This document shows positions 56,693-64,000 of a DNA stretch of 64,000 bases, in pieces. Under the pieces are notes generated by a model. That model made no database searches. It saw nothing but the letters and a program-made list of their open reading frames with translations, and had not been told where the DNA came from. Position numbers and translations under genes: made by a program. Numbering within the stretch: the stretch's first letter is position 1; every line of letters starts with the position of its first letter. Source of the DNA: Deltaproteobacteria bacterium (GTDB lineage Bacteria > Myxococcota_A > Polyangia > Polyangiales > JADJMO01); assembly GCA_016182965.1 (NCBI GenBank), contig JACPFM010000001.1:34515-98514 (forward strand). The letters are read 5' to 3'.

Positions 56693-57208
56693 TCAGTCGC
56701 CGTCGGCCCCGCCGTCGCTCGGGGATGCCGGCGCGTCGGTCGCGTCGGCCGAAGGTGCGACGTCGCCGGTCGCATCACTCCCCGCGTCGCTCGCGGGTCC
56801 GGGCCCCGCGTCGACCCCGCCGTCGGCGCACGGGAGGATCTCCACGAGCGCGGAGCCGCTGCTCTTGCCCATCAGCGCGGTGATCGTCACCTTGCCGGGC
56901 TTCAGCGCGATCGCCGTCGAGCCATCGACGACCAGGAGGTTCGGATCGCTGGTCGCGAACACCGGCTTGCTCCCGTCGCCGCACCACGACATGTACGCCT
57001 CGAGCTTGAACTTGTCGCCGACGCACATCTGCTTGGGCGCCACGAGGTCGACGGAGCCCGGCGACGCGTCGCAGTCGATCGACGGCTCGAGGCACACGGT
57101 CGGCCCTACGACGTCGTCGTCGCACGCAGACATTCCGGCGGCGCTCACCGCGATGGCGGCGGCGACGAAGGCCGCCCGGCGTTCGAGGATGCGATCCCGT
57201 GCGCTCAT
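56693..57208 (-). CDS. Ig-like (BIG_2-type) lipoprotein, copy 2
   Basis: 171 residues. MSARDRILERRAAFVAAAIAVSAAGMSAC is the leader with lipobox. The domain has CLEPSIDCDASPGSVDLVAPKQMCVGDKFKLEAYMSWCGDGSKPVFATSDPNLLVVDGSTAIALKPGKVTITALMGKSSGSALVEILPC with paired Cys, followed by an Asp/Ala/Ser tail. The tail length differs from copy 1 but the core aligns throughout. Own TAGACT box, so each copy is separately promoted. Probable surface or periplasmic role. Confidence 0.75.
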   Translation of the reverse strand: MSARDRILERRAAFVAAAIAVSAAGMSACDDDVVGPTVCLEPSIDCDASPGSVDLVAPKQMCVGDKFKLEAYMSWCGDGSKPVFATSDPNLLVVDGSTAIALKPGKVTITALMGKSSGSALVEILPCADGGVDAGPGPASDAGSDATGDVAPSADATDAPASPSDGGADGD

Positions 57209-57215
57209 GCGCGCG

Positions 57216-57221
57216 AGTCTA
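57216..57221 (-). promoter_or_regulatory. -10 box (TAGACT) for Ig-like copy 2
   Basis: TAGACT on the minus strand ends seven bases before the ATG at 57208. Confidence 0.5.
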
Positions 57222-57253
57222 CCGCGCGCGACGCGGGCCGGCCACGCGGCGCT

Positions 57254-57646
57254 TCAGCGGGGCGGCGGCGGGAAGAGCTTCGGGTGCGCCTCGAGCACGA
57301 GCCAGCGACCGCCGGTCTTCTTCATCAGCTGCACGACGTAGCCCTTGATCGTCGTTCCGCCGACCGAGATCTCCATCCCGCCCTGCCAGAGCGCGAGGTC
57401 GGGCCCCAGCAGGCGCACCGTCCCCCGCTCCTGCGTCACCTTCGCGCCGGCCATCGGGCCGTGCAGGAGCTTGTCGTACGCCGCCTCGAGCTCCGCGCGG
57501 CCGTGCTGCACGTCGCCGAAGGCCCCGACCCGAACGCCGTCTTCGGTGAAGAACGAGGCGGCGGCCTTCGCGTCGCCGCGGCTCCACACCTGGGAGAACG
57601 CCTGGACCTCGCGGAAGATCGCGTCTTCGGCATCTGCGTTCGACAT
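57254..57646 (-). CDS. SnoaL/NTF2-like protein
   Basis: 130 residues. DAEDAIFREVQAFSQVWSRGDAKAAASFFTEDGVRVGAFGDVQHGRAELEAAYDKLLHGPMAGAKV is the classic N-terminal helix plus strand of the DUF4440/SgcJ NTF2-like fold, with a W.RGD..A....F..DG.R pattern. The end, GYVVQLMKKTGGRWLVLEAHPKLF, is the closing strand pair. Function unknown; the fold binds small ligands. Met at 57646 is preferred; the frame continues to 57727 with an Arg/Thr/Pro-rich extension of doubtful coding character. Confidence 0.8.
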   Translation of the reverse strand: MSNADAEDAIFREVQAFSQVWSRGDAKAAASFFTEDGVRVGAFGDVQHGRAELEAAYDKLLHGPMAGAKVTQERGTVRLLGPDLALWQGGMEISVGGTTIKGYVVQLMKKTGGRWLVLEAHPKLFPPPPR

Positions 57647-57751
57647 CGGCAGACGTTCGATGCCGAGGAGGTCACCCGATCGCGGCCCCGAGGTGCTCCG
57701 CGTGCGCGGCGGTGTACGATCCGTCATCGTCTCGGACGGGGAGTGCCACGT

Positions 57752-57982
57752 GTGTACTGGCCGAAGGGAGCGGTCGCCAGGGGCGTGTTCGGAAGAGACA
57801 CCCGCGCGCCGCTGCGTCCCGAAGACATCGCCGTCGCGCGCGGCGACATCGAGACGGAGCTGCTCCGCCGCTTCGCGGAGAAGGTCACGCCGACATTCGA
57901 TCGCGGTCCGCGTACAGCCCCTCGAACGTCCCGCGCAGCTGCTCCCATATCTTGCGCCGCCGCACCTTCAGCGTCGCGGTGA
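57752..57982 (+). CDS. Possible small ORF, unknown
   Basis: GTG 57752 opens a 76-residue frame (VYWPKGAVARGVFGRDTRAPLRPEDIAVARGDIETELLRRFAEKVTPTFDRG) with coding-like third positions up to about 57905. It then overlaps the end of the acyl-CoA ligase on the other strand by 98 bp. No homologue or ribosome binding site recognised. It may be a gene remnant. Confidence 0.25.
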   Translation: MYWPKGAVARGVFGRDTRAPLRPEDIAVARGDIETELLRRFAEKVTPTFDRGPRTAPRTSRAAAPISCAAAPSASR

Positions 57983-59447
57983 GCATCCCGTTCTCGATCG
58001 TGAGCGGCTGCTCGACGATCGCGAAGCGCTTGAGCGTCTCGTGGCTCGGCAGCTGCGCGTTCACCCGCGCGACGCGCTGCTGGAGGAGCGCGAACCGCGC
58101 GGCTCTGCGGTCCTCGACGTCCGCGTCGAGGTACGCGTCGATCGCCCCGTGGTTCGGCCACACCGCGGCGACGAGGTAGCGCTTGCCCTCGCCGTAGACG
58201 ACCACGTGATCGATGAACGGATCGTCGCGGAAGGCCGCCTCGATCGCCGACGGCGCGACGTTCTTGCCGCCGGCGGTCACGAGGATGTCCTTCTTGCGGT
58301 CGATGATCTGGAGGTAGCCGTCGTCGGTGAACCGACCGATGTCGCCGGTGTGGAACCAGCCGTCCTCGAACGCCGCGCGCGTCGCCGCCGGATCGCGGAA
58401 GTAGCCGCCGAACACCGTCGGACCGCGCGCGAGGATCTCGCCATCGCCTCCGAGCCGGACCTCGACGCACGGCAGCGGCTTGCCCACCGAGTCGAAGCGG
58501 TACGCGTCGGGTCGGTTCACCGTCAGCGTCGGCGAGGTCTCCGAGAGGCCGTAGCCCTCGAGCAGCACGACGCCGCGCGCGAGGAACCACTCCTTCACCT
58601 CGCGCTTCAGCGCCGCGCCGCCGGACAGGCACAGCGACAGACGACCGCCGGTGTCGGCGTCGGTCGCCGCGATCTTCTCCCACGCCGACGGGACGCCGAG
58701 GAAGACGCTCGGGCGGACGTGCGCGAGCTCCGAGACGACGGTGCGCGGCTCGCAAAGGTGCGTCGTGAAGGCGAGCATGTCGCCGATCAGCACCTCGCCC
58801 AGCCCGAAGACGTGCGTCACCGGCAGCCACAGCGCGTCGACCGCGCCTTCGGGGATCGACGGCGAGAGCGCCTCGAGCCACTGCGCCCAGTTGGTGACGA
58901 GGTTTCGATGGGTGAGCGGCACGCCCTTCGGCTCGCCCGTGGTGCCGCTGGTGTAGAGGAGGATCGCGACGTCACCGAGCTCGACCGACGCGAGCCGCTG
59001 CTCGAAGGCGTCGCCCTGATCGAACGCGCGCCCGGTGAGCAGCGCGTCAGCCCAGCTGAACAGGCTCACCACCTCGTTCGCGCGGACGCGGCCGCGGCGC
59101 TCCTCGTCGACGAAGACGATCGACGCCTCGGCGTGGCGGACGCACCTCTGCGCCTGATCGGCGGTGCTCGACGCGTGGATGAGGACCGCCGTCGCGCCGG
59201 CCGCCTGGATCCCCATGATCGCCGCGATGGCGCGCACGCTGTTGCCGGCGTAGACGGCGACCCGATCGCCGCGGCCGAGCCCGCGCGCTGCGAGGAACGC
59301 CGCGATGCGTCGCACGGTCAGGGCGTGCTCGGCCCACGTCACCACCTCGCCGCGCACCACGAACCGGGGCGCGTGCTCGCGTCCGCGCAGCCGATCGAAG
59401 AGGAAAGAGGGGACCGTGCGCTGGGCGAGATCGGTGGGCAGCTTCAT
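57885..59447 (-). CDS. Long-chain acyl-CoA/acyl-AMP ligase (ANL superfamily)
   Basis: 520 residues. Core motifs A3 ILLYTSGTTGEPKGVPLTHRN, A5 LLEGYGLSETSPTLTVN, A7 DGWFHTGDIGRFTDDGYLQIIDRKKDILVTAGGKNVAPSAIEA, with the C-terminal catalytic Lys in LTATLKVRRRKIW. The RKKD..V..GGKN and the two-residue RRK end group it with FadD15-type long-chain fatty acyl-CoA synthetases. It is shorter than FadD (520 versus 560-600). Activates free fatty acids with ATP. Divergent from the FHA-sigma54 gene (29 bp), which might regulate it. Confidence 0.9.
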   Translation of the reverse strand: MKLPTDLAQRTVPSFLFDRLRGREHAPRFVVRGEVVTWAEHALTVRRIAAFLAARGLGRGDRVAVYAGNSVRAIAAIMGIQAAGATAVLIHASSTADQAQRCVRHAEASIVFVDEERRGRVRANEVVSLFSWADALLTGRAFDQGDAFEQRLASVELGDVAILLYTSGTTGEPKGVPLTHRNLVTNWAQWLEALSPSIPEGAVDALWLPVTHVFGLGEVLIGDMLAFTTHLCEPRTVVSELAHVRPSVFLGVPSAWEKIAATDADTGGRLSLCLSGGAALKREVKEWFLARGVVLLEGYGLSETSPTLTVNRPDAYRFDSVGKPLPCVEVRLGGDGEILARGPTVFGGYFRDPAATRAAFEDGWFHTGDIGRFTDDGYLQIIDRKKDILVTAGGKNVAPSAIEAAFRDDPFIDHVVVYGEGKRYLVAAVWPNHGAIDAYLDADVEDRRAARFALLQQRVARVNAQLPSHETLKRFAIVEQPLTIENGMLTATLKVRRRKIWEQLRGTFEGLYADRDRMSA

Positions 59448-59476
59448 GACGACACCTCGGGTACTCTGGACGCCTG

Positions 59477-60841
59477 ATGTTCGAAGGGGAAGCGACGAAG
59501 CGGGTCACCGGCGATCGCAAGGGAATCCGCATCTGGTCGGTGGAGCTCACCGTCGTCGCCGGGCCGTCGCGAGGCGCGAAGCTCGCGCTCGAGCGCGGCG
59601 TGGCCAAGATCGGCTCGGCGCCTGGCAACGATCTGCATGTGCAGGACCGCACGGTGTCGCGCGTGCACTGCGAGGTCCGCGTGCGCGCCGACGGCGTCAG
59701 CGTGCGCGATCTCGGCAGCACCAACGGCACCATGATCGACGGCGTGCGCCTGCGCGACGCCGACGTCCCCGCGGGGAGCAACCTCCGGCTCGGCGAGACC
59801 GTAATCCGCGTCGACGTGGGCGATGAGCCCACCGTCCTCGAGGTCTCCGACCGCAGCGCGTTCGGCGAGTTGGTCGGCGTGTCGCTCAAAATGCGCCGGC
59901 TGTACGCGATCCTCGAGCGCGTCGCAGCGGCCGACGCGACGGTGCTGATCCTGGGCGAGACGGGCACCGGCAAGGACGTGGTGGCGCGCTCCATCCACGC
60001 CGCGTCGCCGCGCGCCTCGGGGCCGTTCGTCACCGTCGACTGCGGCGCGATCCCCGAGAACCTCATCGAGAGCGAGCTGTTCGGCCACGCGCGCGGCGCG
60101 TTCAGCGGCGCGATCGCGGATCGCAAGGGCGTCTTCGAGGAGGCCCACGGCGGCACGCTCTTCCTCGACGAGATCGGCGAGATGCCGATGTCGATGCAGC
60201 CGAAGCTCCTCCGCGCGATCGAGCGGCGCGCCGTGCGCCGGGTGGGCACCAACGTCGAGCGCCCGGTCGACGTGCGCATCGTCGCGGCGACCAACCGCTC
60301 GCTGGCCAACAGCGTCAACGACGGGGAGTTCCGTGAGGACCTCTACTACCGCCTCGCCGTCGTCGAGGCGCACCTCCCGCCGCTGCGCGCGCGGCGCGAG
60401 GACATCCCGCTCCTCGCGCAGCACTTCCACCAGCGCATCAAGGGGCGCGCGGCGCAGCTCCCGCCGGAGTTCGTGTCGATGCTCCTCTCGCGCGGCTGGC
60501 AGGGCAACGTCCGCGAGCTCCGCAACTTCATCGAGCGCAGCGTGTCGCTCGGCTGGATCGAGTCCGCGCGCAGCCCGAGCATCCCGCCGCCGTCGGCCGG
60601 AGGCACGGTCGAGCAGCTCGTCCCGCTCGACCTGCCGTTGAAGGACGCGCGCTCGGCGTGGATGGAGAGCTTCGAGAGCGTCTACGTGCGGGCCATGCTG
60701 AAGAAGACGGGCGGCAACGTGACGCACGCCGCCGAGCGCTCCGGCGTCAGCCGACGGTTCCTCCAGCGATTGATCGCCCGGCTCGGGATCAAGCCGGGCG
60801 AGGTGGGGGCGCGGCCGGAGGACTTCGAGGGGGACGAGTAG
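59477..60841 (+). CDS. FHA-domain sigma54-dependent transcriptional activator
   Basis: 454 residues. An N-terminal FHA domain (about 22-110: [51 protein letters not shown]) binds phosphothreonine. The AAA+ domain (130-365) has Walker A GETGTGKD, the sigma54-contact loop GAFSGA (Thr to Ser variant of GAFTGA), Walker [14 protein letters not shown] and the Arg finger FREDLYYRL. The Fis-type HTH is near 420 (ARDAERSG...[12 protein letters not shown]). The input is therefore Ser/Thr kinase phosphorylation, fitting the myxococcal kinase networks. TACTCT lies 9 nt before the ATG, indicating a sigma70-type promoter. Confidence 0.92.
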   Translation: MFEGEATKRVTGDRKGIRIWSVELTVVAGPSRGAKLALERGVAKIGSAPGNDLHVQDRTVSRVHCEVRVRADGVSVRDLGSTNGTMIDGVRLRDADVPAGSNLRLGETVIRVDVGDEPTVLEVSDRSAFGELVGVSLKMRRLYAILERVAAADATVLILGETGTGKDVVARSIHAASPRASGPFVTVDCGAIPENLIESELFGHARGAFSGAIADRKGVFEEAHGGTLFLDEIGEMPMSMQPKLLRAIERRAVRRVGTNVERPVDVRIVAATNRSLANSVNDGEFREDLYYRLAVVEAHLPPLRARREDIPLLAQHFHQRIKGRAAQLPPEFVSMLLSRGWQGNVRELRNFIERSVSLGWIESARSPSIPPPSAGGTVEQLVPLDLPLKDARSAWMESFESVYVRAMLKKTGGNVTHAAERSGVSRRFLQRLIARLGIKPGEVGARPEDFEGDE

Positions 60842-61106
60842 ATCCCTGGATGCAATTCCCCCCGGACTGAAGTCCGGGGCACCGACAGCCGGGCGAAGCC
60901 CGCCTCCGGCGGGCTGGCGAGGGATGGGCGCGGCACACGCAAGCGGCTGCGACGCCTGCGATTGGCTTCGCTCTTGCGCGGATGTTCGAGCGGCGACAGC
61001 GCCAGCCAGGCTCGTGACGACGTGAAGCCCGGGGTTCAGACCCCGGGCTTGAGGTGCTGTCGGTGCCCCGGGCTTCAGCCCGGGGGTCCCAAAACCGAGG
61101 CACACG
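60842..61106. other. Convergent spacer with REP pair
   Basis: 265 bp between the convergent FHA-sigma54 and esterase genes, mostly made of REP-like hairpins (60860-61085). No coding frame. Confidence 0.7.
60860..61085. repeat. REPIN-like pair of inverted REP hairpins
   Basis: CCCCGGACT-GA-AGTCCGGGG followed by CACCGACAG (60860-60888) is mirrored by CTGTCGGTG then CCCCGGGCT-TC-AGCCCGGGG (61057-61085), 27 of 29 bases matching in inverse. Between them lies a further palindrome AAGCCCGGGG-TTCAGA-CCCCGGGCTT (61025-61050) and GCCCGCC..GGCGGGC. Confidence 0.85.
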
Positions 61107-62654
61107 TCAGCGCACGTCGAGGTCATCGATCCAAGCCTCGGCGTACGATGCGTACGACCAGGGGTCGTCGATCGACACGACCAGTCGCAAGGTGATCTCG
61201 CGGCCGCCGAACGCGCTCAGATCGAGGTCGTCGCGCACGACCCACTCGCCCTCCGTCGCCGACCCGAGCTTCTGCACCCGCTCGTCGAGTACGGTAGTCT
61301 TGCCGCCGTCGACGATCTCCACGGCGAAGCGGGCGGTGGACGCGATGTTGGCGCCACGCAGGGAGAGGCGCCGCGCGTAGCGCAGCTTGGAGCCGCGGAT
61401 GGTCAGCGTCGCCGTCTTCGCGCTCTTGTTCATCGCCGACGCGACGCGCGCGTGGAGCGACGCGCTGCCGGGTGCGCCGGTGTGATCGAGCGTCGCGACG
61501 TCCCAGCCCCCGAGCGACCAGCCGGCGCGATCGGGGCCGGCGCTGGAGACCGTCTCGACGAAACCGTCGGCGGCGTCGCCGACCGGACCCGTGTCGGCCG
61601 GTGATCCCGAGTCGGTCGGCCCGGTGTCGACCGTGCCCGAGTCGACGGGCGGCGGCGGAGGTGGAGGCGCGGCGCCCTCGAGCCCGAAGAAGCGCGCGAC
61701 GTGCGTCGTCGAGCAGATCCGCGCGTCGAACGCGTACGCGCCGGCCTTGCCGCACCCTTTGCTCGGATCGAGCGCGACCCCGTGGCCCATGCCCTCGATC
61801 CACCACGTCTCGACGGCCGCGCCGTAGCGGGCGCGCTTCTGACCGTCGACCATGCCGCTCTCGGTCGCCGTCGTCGACGCGCCGTGGACGTTCGTCCACT
61901 GGTCGACGAGCTCGCGGTGGTTGTTGGTGCTCACCGTCGTGTCCTTGCTCCCCTGCCAGATCGACACGCGCGGCCACGGCCCCTTCCACTCGGGGAAGGC
62001 GGCGCGCACGCGATCGCCCCACTGCGCCGGCGTCAGGTCCTTGCCCGGCGACATGCAATTCCACACGTCGCCGTTGCTCGTCGACGGGCAGTCGTACGGG
62101 ACGCCCGCCATGATCGCGCCCGCCGAGAAGACGTCCGGGTAGAGCGCGAGCATCACCGCGGCCTCCGCGCCTCCCGCCGAGAATCCGACGACGAACACGC
62201 GCGCGGGATCGATCGCGAAGTCGGTCTTCATCTTGTCGACCATCTGCTTGATCGACGCCGGCTCTCCCTTGCCGCGGGTGATGTTCGTCTTGTCGGAGGG
62301 CTGGTTGTACTTGCCCCACCAGTCGAAGCAGGAGACCGGGTTGTTGGTCGTCGTCTGCTCCGCGTACACCACGTAGAACTTCCGCGACTCGCCGAGCGCG
62401 CTCCAGCCGGTGCCCTCGAAGTCGACGGCCTTCTGCGTGCACCCGTGCAGCGCGACGACGAGCGGCGCGCCCTTCGGCGCACCGGTCGGCACGTAGCGGT
62501 ACATCCGCAGGTTGCCGGGGTTGGTGCCGAAGTCCGAGACGCTCTCGAGCGGGTTGGTGCGCGAGGCGAGATCGTCGGAGGGGTCCTCGCTGCTGGAGCA
62601 ACCGAAGACGACGGTGCTGGACGCGATGAGGGCGATGAGGGCGGTGCGTTTCAT
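61107..62654 (-). CDS. PHB-depolymerase-like esterase lipoprotein with C-terminal binding domain
   Basis: 515 residues. Signal peptide with lipobox VVFGC. The catalytic domain (about 45-345): LVVALHGCTQKAVDFEGTGWSALGESRKFYVVYAEQ, FVVGFSAGGAEAAVMLALYPDVFSAGAIMAGVPYDC with nucleophile Ser in GFSAGG, IWQGSKDTTVS (acid) and WIEGMGHGVALDPSKGCG (His). This is the esterase family 1 / PHB depolymerase type. An eight-Pro, Asp/Thr/Ser linker connects to a C-terminal beta-sandwich (from about 390: GWDVATLDHTGAPGSASLHARVASAMNKSAKTATLTIRG), probably substrate-binding. The enzyme may degrade extracellular polyester or deacetylate polysaccharide. Confidence 0.88.
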   Translation of the reverse strand: MKRTALIALIASSTVVFGCSSSEDPSDDLASRTNPLESVSDFGTNPGNLRMYRYVPTGAPKGAPLVVALHGCTQKAVDFEGTGWSALGESRKFYVVYAEQTTTNNPVSCFDWWGKYNQPSDKTNITRGKGEPASIKQMVDKMKTDFAIDPARVFVVGFSAGGAEAAVMLALYPDVFSAGAIMAGVPYDCPSTSNGDVWNCMSPGKDLTPAQWGDRVRAAFPEWKGPWPRVSIWQGSKDTTVSTNNHRELVDQWTNVHGASTTATESGMVDGQKRARYGAAVETWWIEGMGHGVALDPSKGCGKAGAYAFDARICSTTHVARFFGLEGAAPPPPPPPVDSGTVDTGPTDSGSPADTGPVGDAADGFVETVSSAGPDRAGWSLGGWDVATLDHTGAPGSASLHARVASAMNKSAKTATLTIRGSKLRYARRLSLRGANIASTARFAVEIVDGGKTTVLDERVQKLGSATEGEWVVRDDLDLSAFGGREITLRLVVSIDDPWSYASYAEAWIDDLDVR

Positions 62655-62775
62655 TGCGCGCCGACCAGAGCAGCGCCCGTGCCACGCGCGATCTCTCGGT
62701 GATCATGCGATCGTCGCGCCGCGGGTGACGCGGCCGATCCGGCGGTTCGCCGCGTCGCGGGTGACGCACCGGCGA

Positions 62776-63234
62776 TCAGGGGCCGGCGCAGGAGGTACCG
62801 CCGCCGTCGGCGAGGAGGCAGTAGTTCGGCCTCGGCTCCGGGCAGGTCGTGCCGCACGAAGGAGACTTGCAGCCGGCGTCACGCGCGCGCTTCGCCGCGT
62901 CGGCATAGAGGTTCGTCTCGGCGTCGGCCTGCTCGGTGATGCTCTTGCACCCGCACTCGTCGACCACCTCGGTCGTGCACACGAGGGCGGTGGAGACGCA
63001 TTTCTTGGCGGCCACGCGCCGCGTCGCGACCTCCGCGAGCAAGGCGGCGCAGTCGACCGCCTCGGGCGCCGTGTCGACGACCGCCGTATCCGGCGCCGGC
63101 GCGGTGTCGGCCGGCGCCGTCGAATCGAGCGGGGCTTTGGCGTCGACTCCGGCCTCGACGCGCGGCCCGACGTCCCAATCGTAGGCGCATCCGGCGAGAA
63201 CGATCGCGAGGCAGGCGAGCGCGAACGACCTCAT
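62776..63234 (-). CDS. Small cysteine-rich lipoprotein
   Basis: 152 residues. Signal peptide MRSFALACLAIVLAGC with lipobox. An Asp/Ala/Thr/Pro linker precedes a Cys-rich domain: VDCAALLAEVATRRVAAKKCVSTALVCTTEVVDECGCKSITEQADAETNLYADAAKRARDAGCKSPSCGTTCPEPRPNYCLLADGGGTSC. This pattern of nine Cys ending CG..CP.P....C is a frequent myxococcal lipoprotein module of unknown function. TACGAT lies 8 nt before the ATG, and GGAGG occurs within that gap. Divergent from the last gene. Confidence 0.78.
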   Translation of the reverse strand: MRSFALACLAIVLAGCAYDWDVGPRVEAGVDAKAPLDSTAPADTAPAPDTAVVDTAPEAVDCAALLAEVATRRVAAKKCVSTALVCTTEVVDECGCKSITEQADAETNLYADAAKRARDAGCKSPSCGTTCPEPRPNYCLLADGGGTSCAGP

Positions 63235-63242
63235 CGCCTCCG

Positions 63243-63248
63243 ATCGTA
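63243..63248 (-). promoter_or_regulatory. -10 box (TACGAT) for the Cys-rich lipoprotein gene
   Basis: TACGAT on the minus strand ends eight bases before the ATG at 63234. Confidence 0.45.
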
Positions 63249-63270
63249 GTCGCCCTCGCGACCGCCGTGG

Positions 63271-63276
63271 TAGCGT
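63271..63276 (+). promoter_or_regulatory. -10 box (TAGCGT) for the last gene
   Basis: TAGCGT ends six bases before the ATG at 63283. Confidence 0.5.
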
Positions 63277-63282
63277 GACCCG

Positions 63283-64000
63283 ATGGCGCGCCGCGCGCCG
63301 CTCTTCGCACTGCTCTTCGCGCTGACGCTGCCGGTGGCCGCGTCCGCCGCCGATCCGCCGGAGGTCGTCGCCGCACGCGCGGCGTACGATCGCGGCGTCG
63401 CCCTGTTCGAGGCAAAGGACTGGGCCGGCGCCGCGCGCGCCTTCGCCGAGGCCGACGCGACCGTCCGCAACGACGTCGCGCTCGGCGCCGCGATCGACGC
63501 GGCGATCCGCGCCGACGATCCGATCCTCGGGATGGAGCTCGTCGAGCGCGCCGAAGGCCGGCCGAACGTGGCGAACTTGGCCGACGCGCGGGCGAAGTTC
63601 GGCAGGCGCGTCGGCGCGGTGCGCGTCACCTGCGCCGGCTGCAGCGCGAAGCTCGATGGCGCGCCGCTGGTCATCGGAGCGCGCCGCATCGTCGCCCCGG
63701 GCGCTCATGCGCTGGTCCTCGAGCAGGACGGCAAGCGTGAAGGTCGCGAGGTGATCGTCGGGCCCGAGCAGACGAGCGAGATCGTCTGGGCGCCGCCCGT
63801 CGCGCCCGCACCCGAGGCGCCGCCGCGCGCCCCGGGGCTGTCGCCGACGTGGTTCTGGATCGGCGCCGGCGCGACGGTCGCGCTCGCCGGCGTCACGACG
63901 TGGTCGGCGCTCTCGGTGCGCGCCGACCACGCCGACTTCGAGGAGCGCGGCTGCTCGCGCGTCGAGACCGCGGGCTGTCGCGATCTGGCCGACCGCGGCG
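63283..64000 (+). CDS. Secreted TPR/PEGA-like membrane protein, C-terminal end cut by window edge
   Basis: 239 codons visible. Signal peptide MARRAPLFALLFALTLPVAASA. A TPR-like start (VVAARAAYDRGVALFEAKDWAGAARAFAEADATV) is followed by a PEGA-like beta segment with a Cys pair (VRVTCAGCSAKLDGAPLVIGARRIVAPGAHALVLEQDGKREGREVIVGPEQTSEIV). After a Pro-rich linker comes a membrane helix (PTWFWIGAGATVALAGVTTWSALSV). The architecture is common in Polyangia, often beside Ser/Thr kinase genes, where it may present extracellular cell-wall-binding. The end is beyond the window. Confidence 0.75.
   Translation, partial: MARRAPLFALLFALTLPVAASAADPPEVVAARAAYDRGVALFEAKDWAGAARAFAEADATVRNDVALGAAIDAAIRADDPILGMELVERAEGRPNVANLADARAKFGRRVGAVRVTCAGCSAKLDGAPLVIGARRIVAPGAHALVLEQDGKREGREVIVGPEQTSEIVWAPPVAPAPEAPPRAPGLSPTWFWIGAGATVALAGVTTWSALSVRADHADFEERGCSRVETAGCRDLADRG

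Noticed and set aside
1..64000. tRNA, rRNA, riboswitch or phage attachment site
   Set aside because: I saw no cloverleaf with a GTTCGA-type T-loop in context, no rRNA segment, and no integrase; modABC has no recognisable Moco riboswitch upstream. A covariance search would be decisive.

Overview
The window is very GC-rich, with G or C at almost every third codon position. Its gene content points to the phylum Myxococcota, probably the Polyangia side. Clues are an FHA-sigma54 activator, a bacterial Ser/Thr kinase, a MYXO-CTERM-like anchored metallophosphoesterase, a protein built from DUF4215 cysteine-rich modules, two von Willebrand A lipoproteins, and about fourteen predicted lipoproteins with Ala/Asp/Thr/Pro-rich linkers. 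This is inferred from families; there is no rRNA gene. I see no tRNA, CRISPR array, prophage or IS transposase. It reads as ordinary chromosome of a large genome with many single genes and short operons.

Layout. 0-4.6 kb: J-domain protein coupled to a damaged SDR gene, KGG stress protein, erythromycin-esterase-like protein, RraA, VanY-type lipoprotein. 5-8.5 kb: membrane-embedded M50 protease with its own terminator and a pair of acyl-CoA dehydrogenases. 8.8-14 kb: HTH protein with a basic tail, alanine-racemase-fold enzyme divergent from a TrmB-like regulator, TetR regulator, esterase, two small conserved proteins. 14-16.5 kb: modABC molybdate transporter. 16.6-24.7 kb: two lipoproteins, kinase divergent from a GAF-adenylyl cyclase, an mtfA-like gene with an in-frame stop, and the DUF4215 protein. 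25-33 kb: MYXO-CTERM phosphoesterase, glycerophosphodiesterase, a presenilin-like membrane protein, VWA lipoprotein, ABHD18-like hydrolase, bestrophin. 33-41 kb: GST, HAD phosphatase, CcdA-thioredoxin fusion, Uma2, TPMT, TPR-like protein, P450, VWA lipoprotein. 41-49 kb: PlsC-like acyltransferase, then a compact type II fatty-acid cluster (fabD, FabL-like reductase, KASIII, FabA, FabZ, FabF-like KAS, ACP) closed by a phosphopantetheinyl transferase, then a VapBC-like pair. 49-57 kb: RNase HI, PECR-like SDR, GH18 lipoprotein, LytM-like lipoprotein, FadR-type regulator coupled to a C45 acyltransferase, tandem Ig-like lipoproteins. 57-64 kb: SnoaL-like protein, acyl-CoA ligase, FHA-sigma54 activator, esterase and lipoproteins.

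Three themes stand out. (1) Many first genes have a TAnnnT box ending only 6-9 nt before the start codon, which suggests leaderless or near-leaderless transcripts. (2) Intergenic DNA carries 7-bp tandem repeats, often as inverted pairs just after stop codons, plus a separate REP/REPIN-like CCCCGGGCT hairpin family. (3) The most promising functional leads are the self-contained second fatty-acid synthase cluster and a small membrane protein with all three presenilin/signal-peptide-peptidase hallmarks (Asp, GxGD, PAL).
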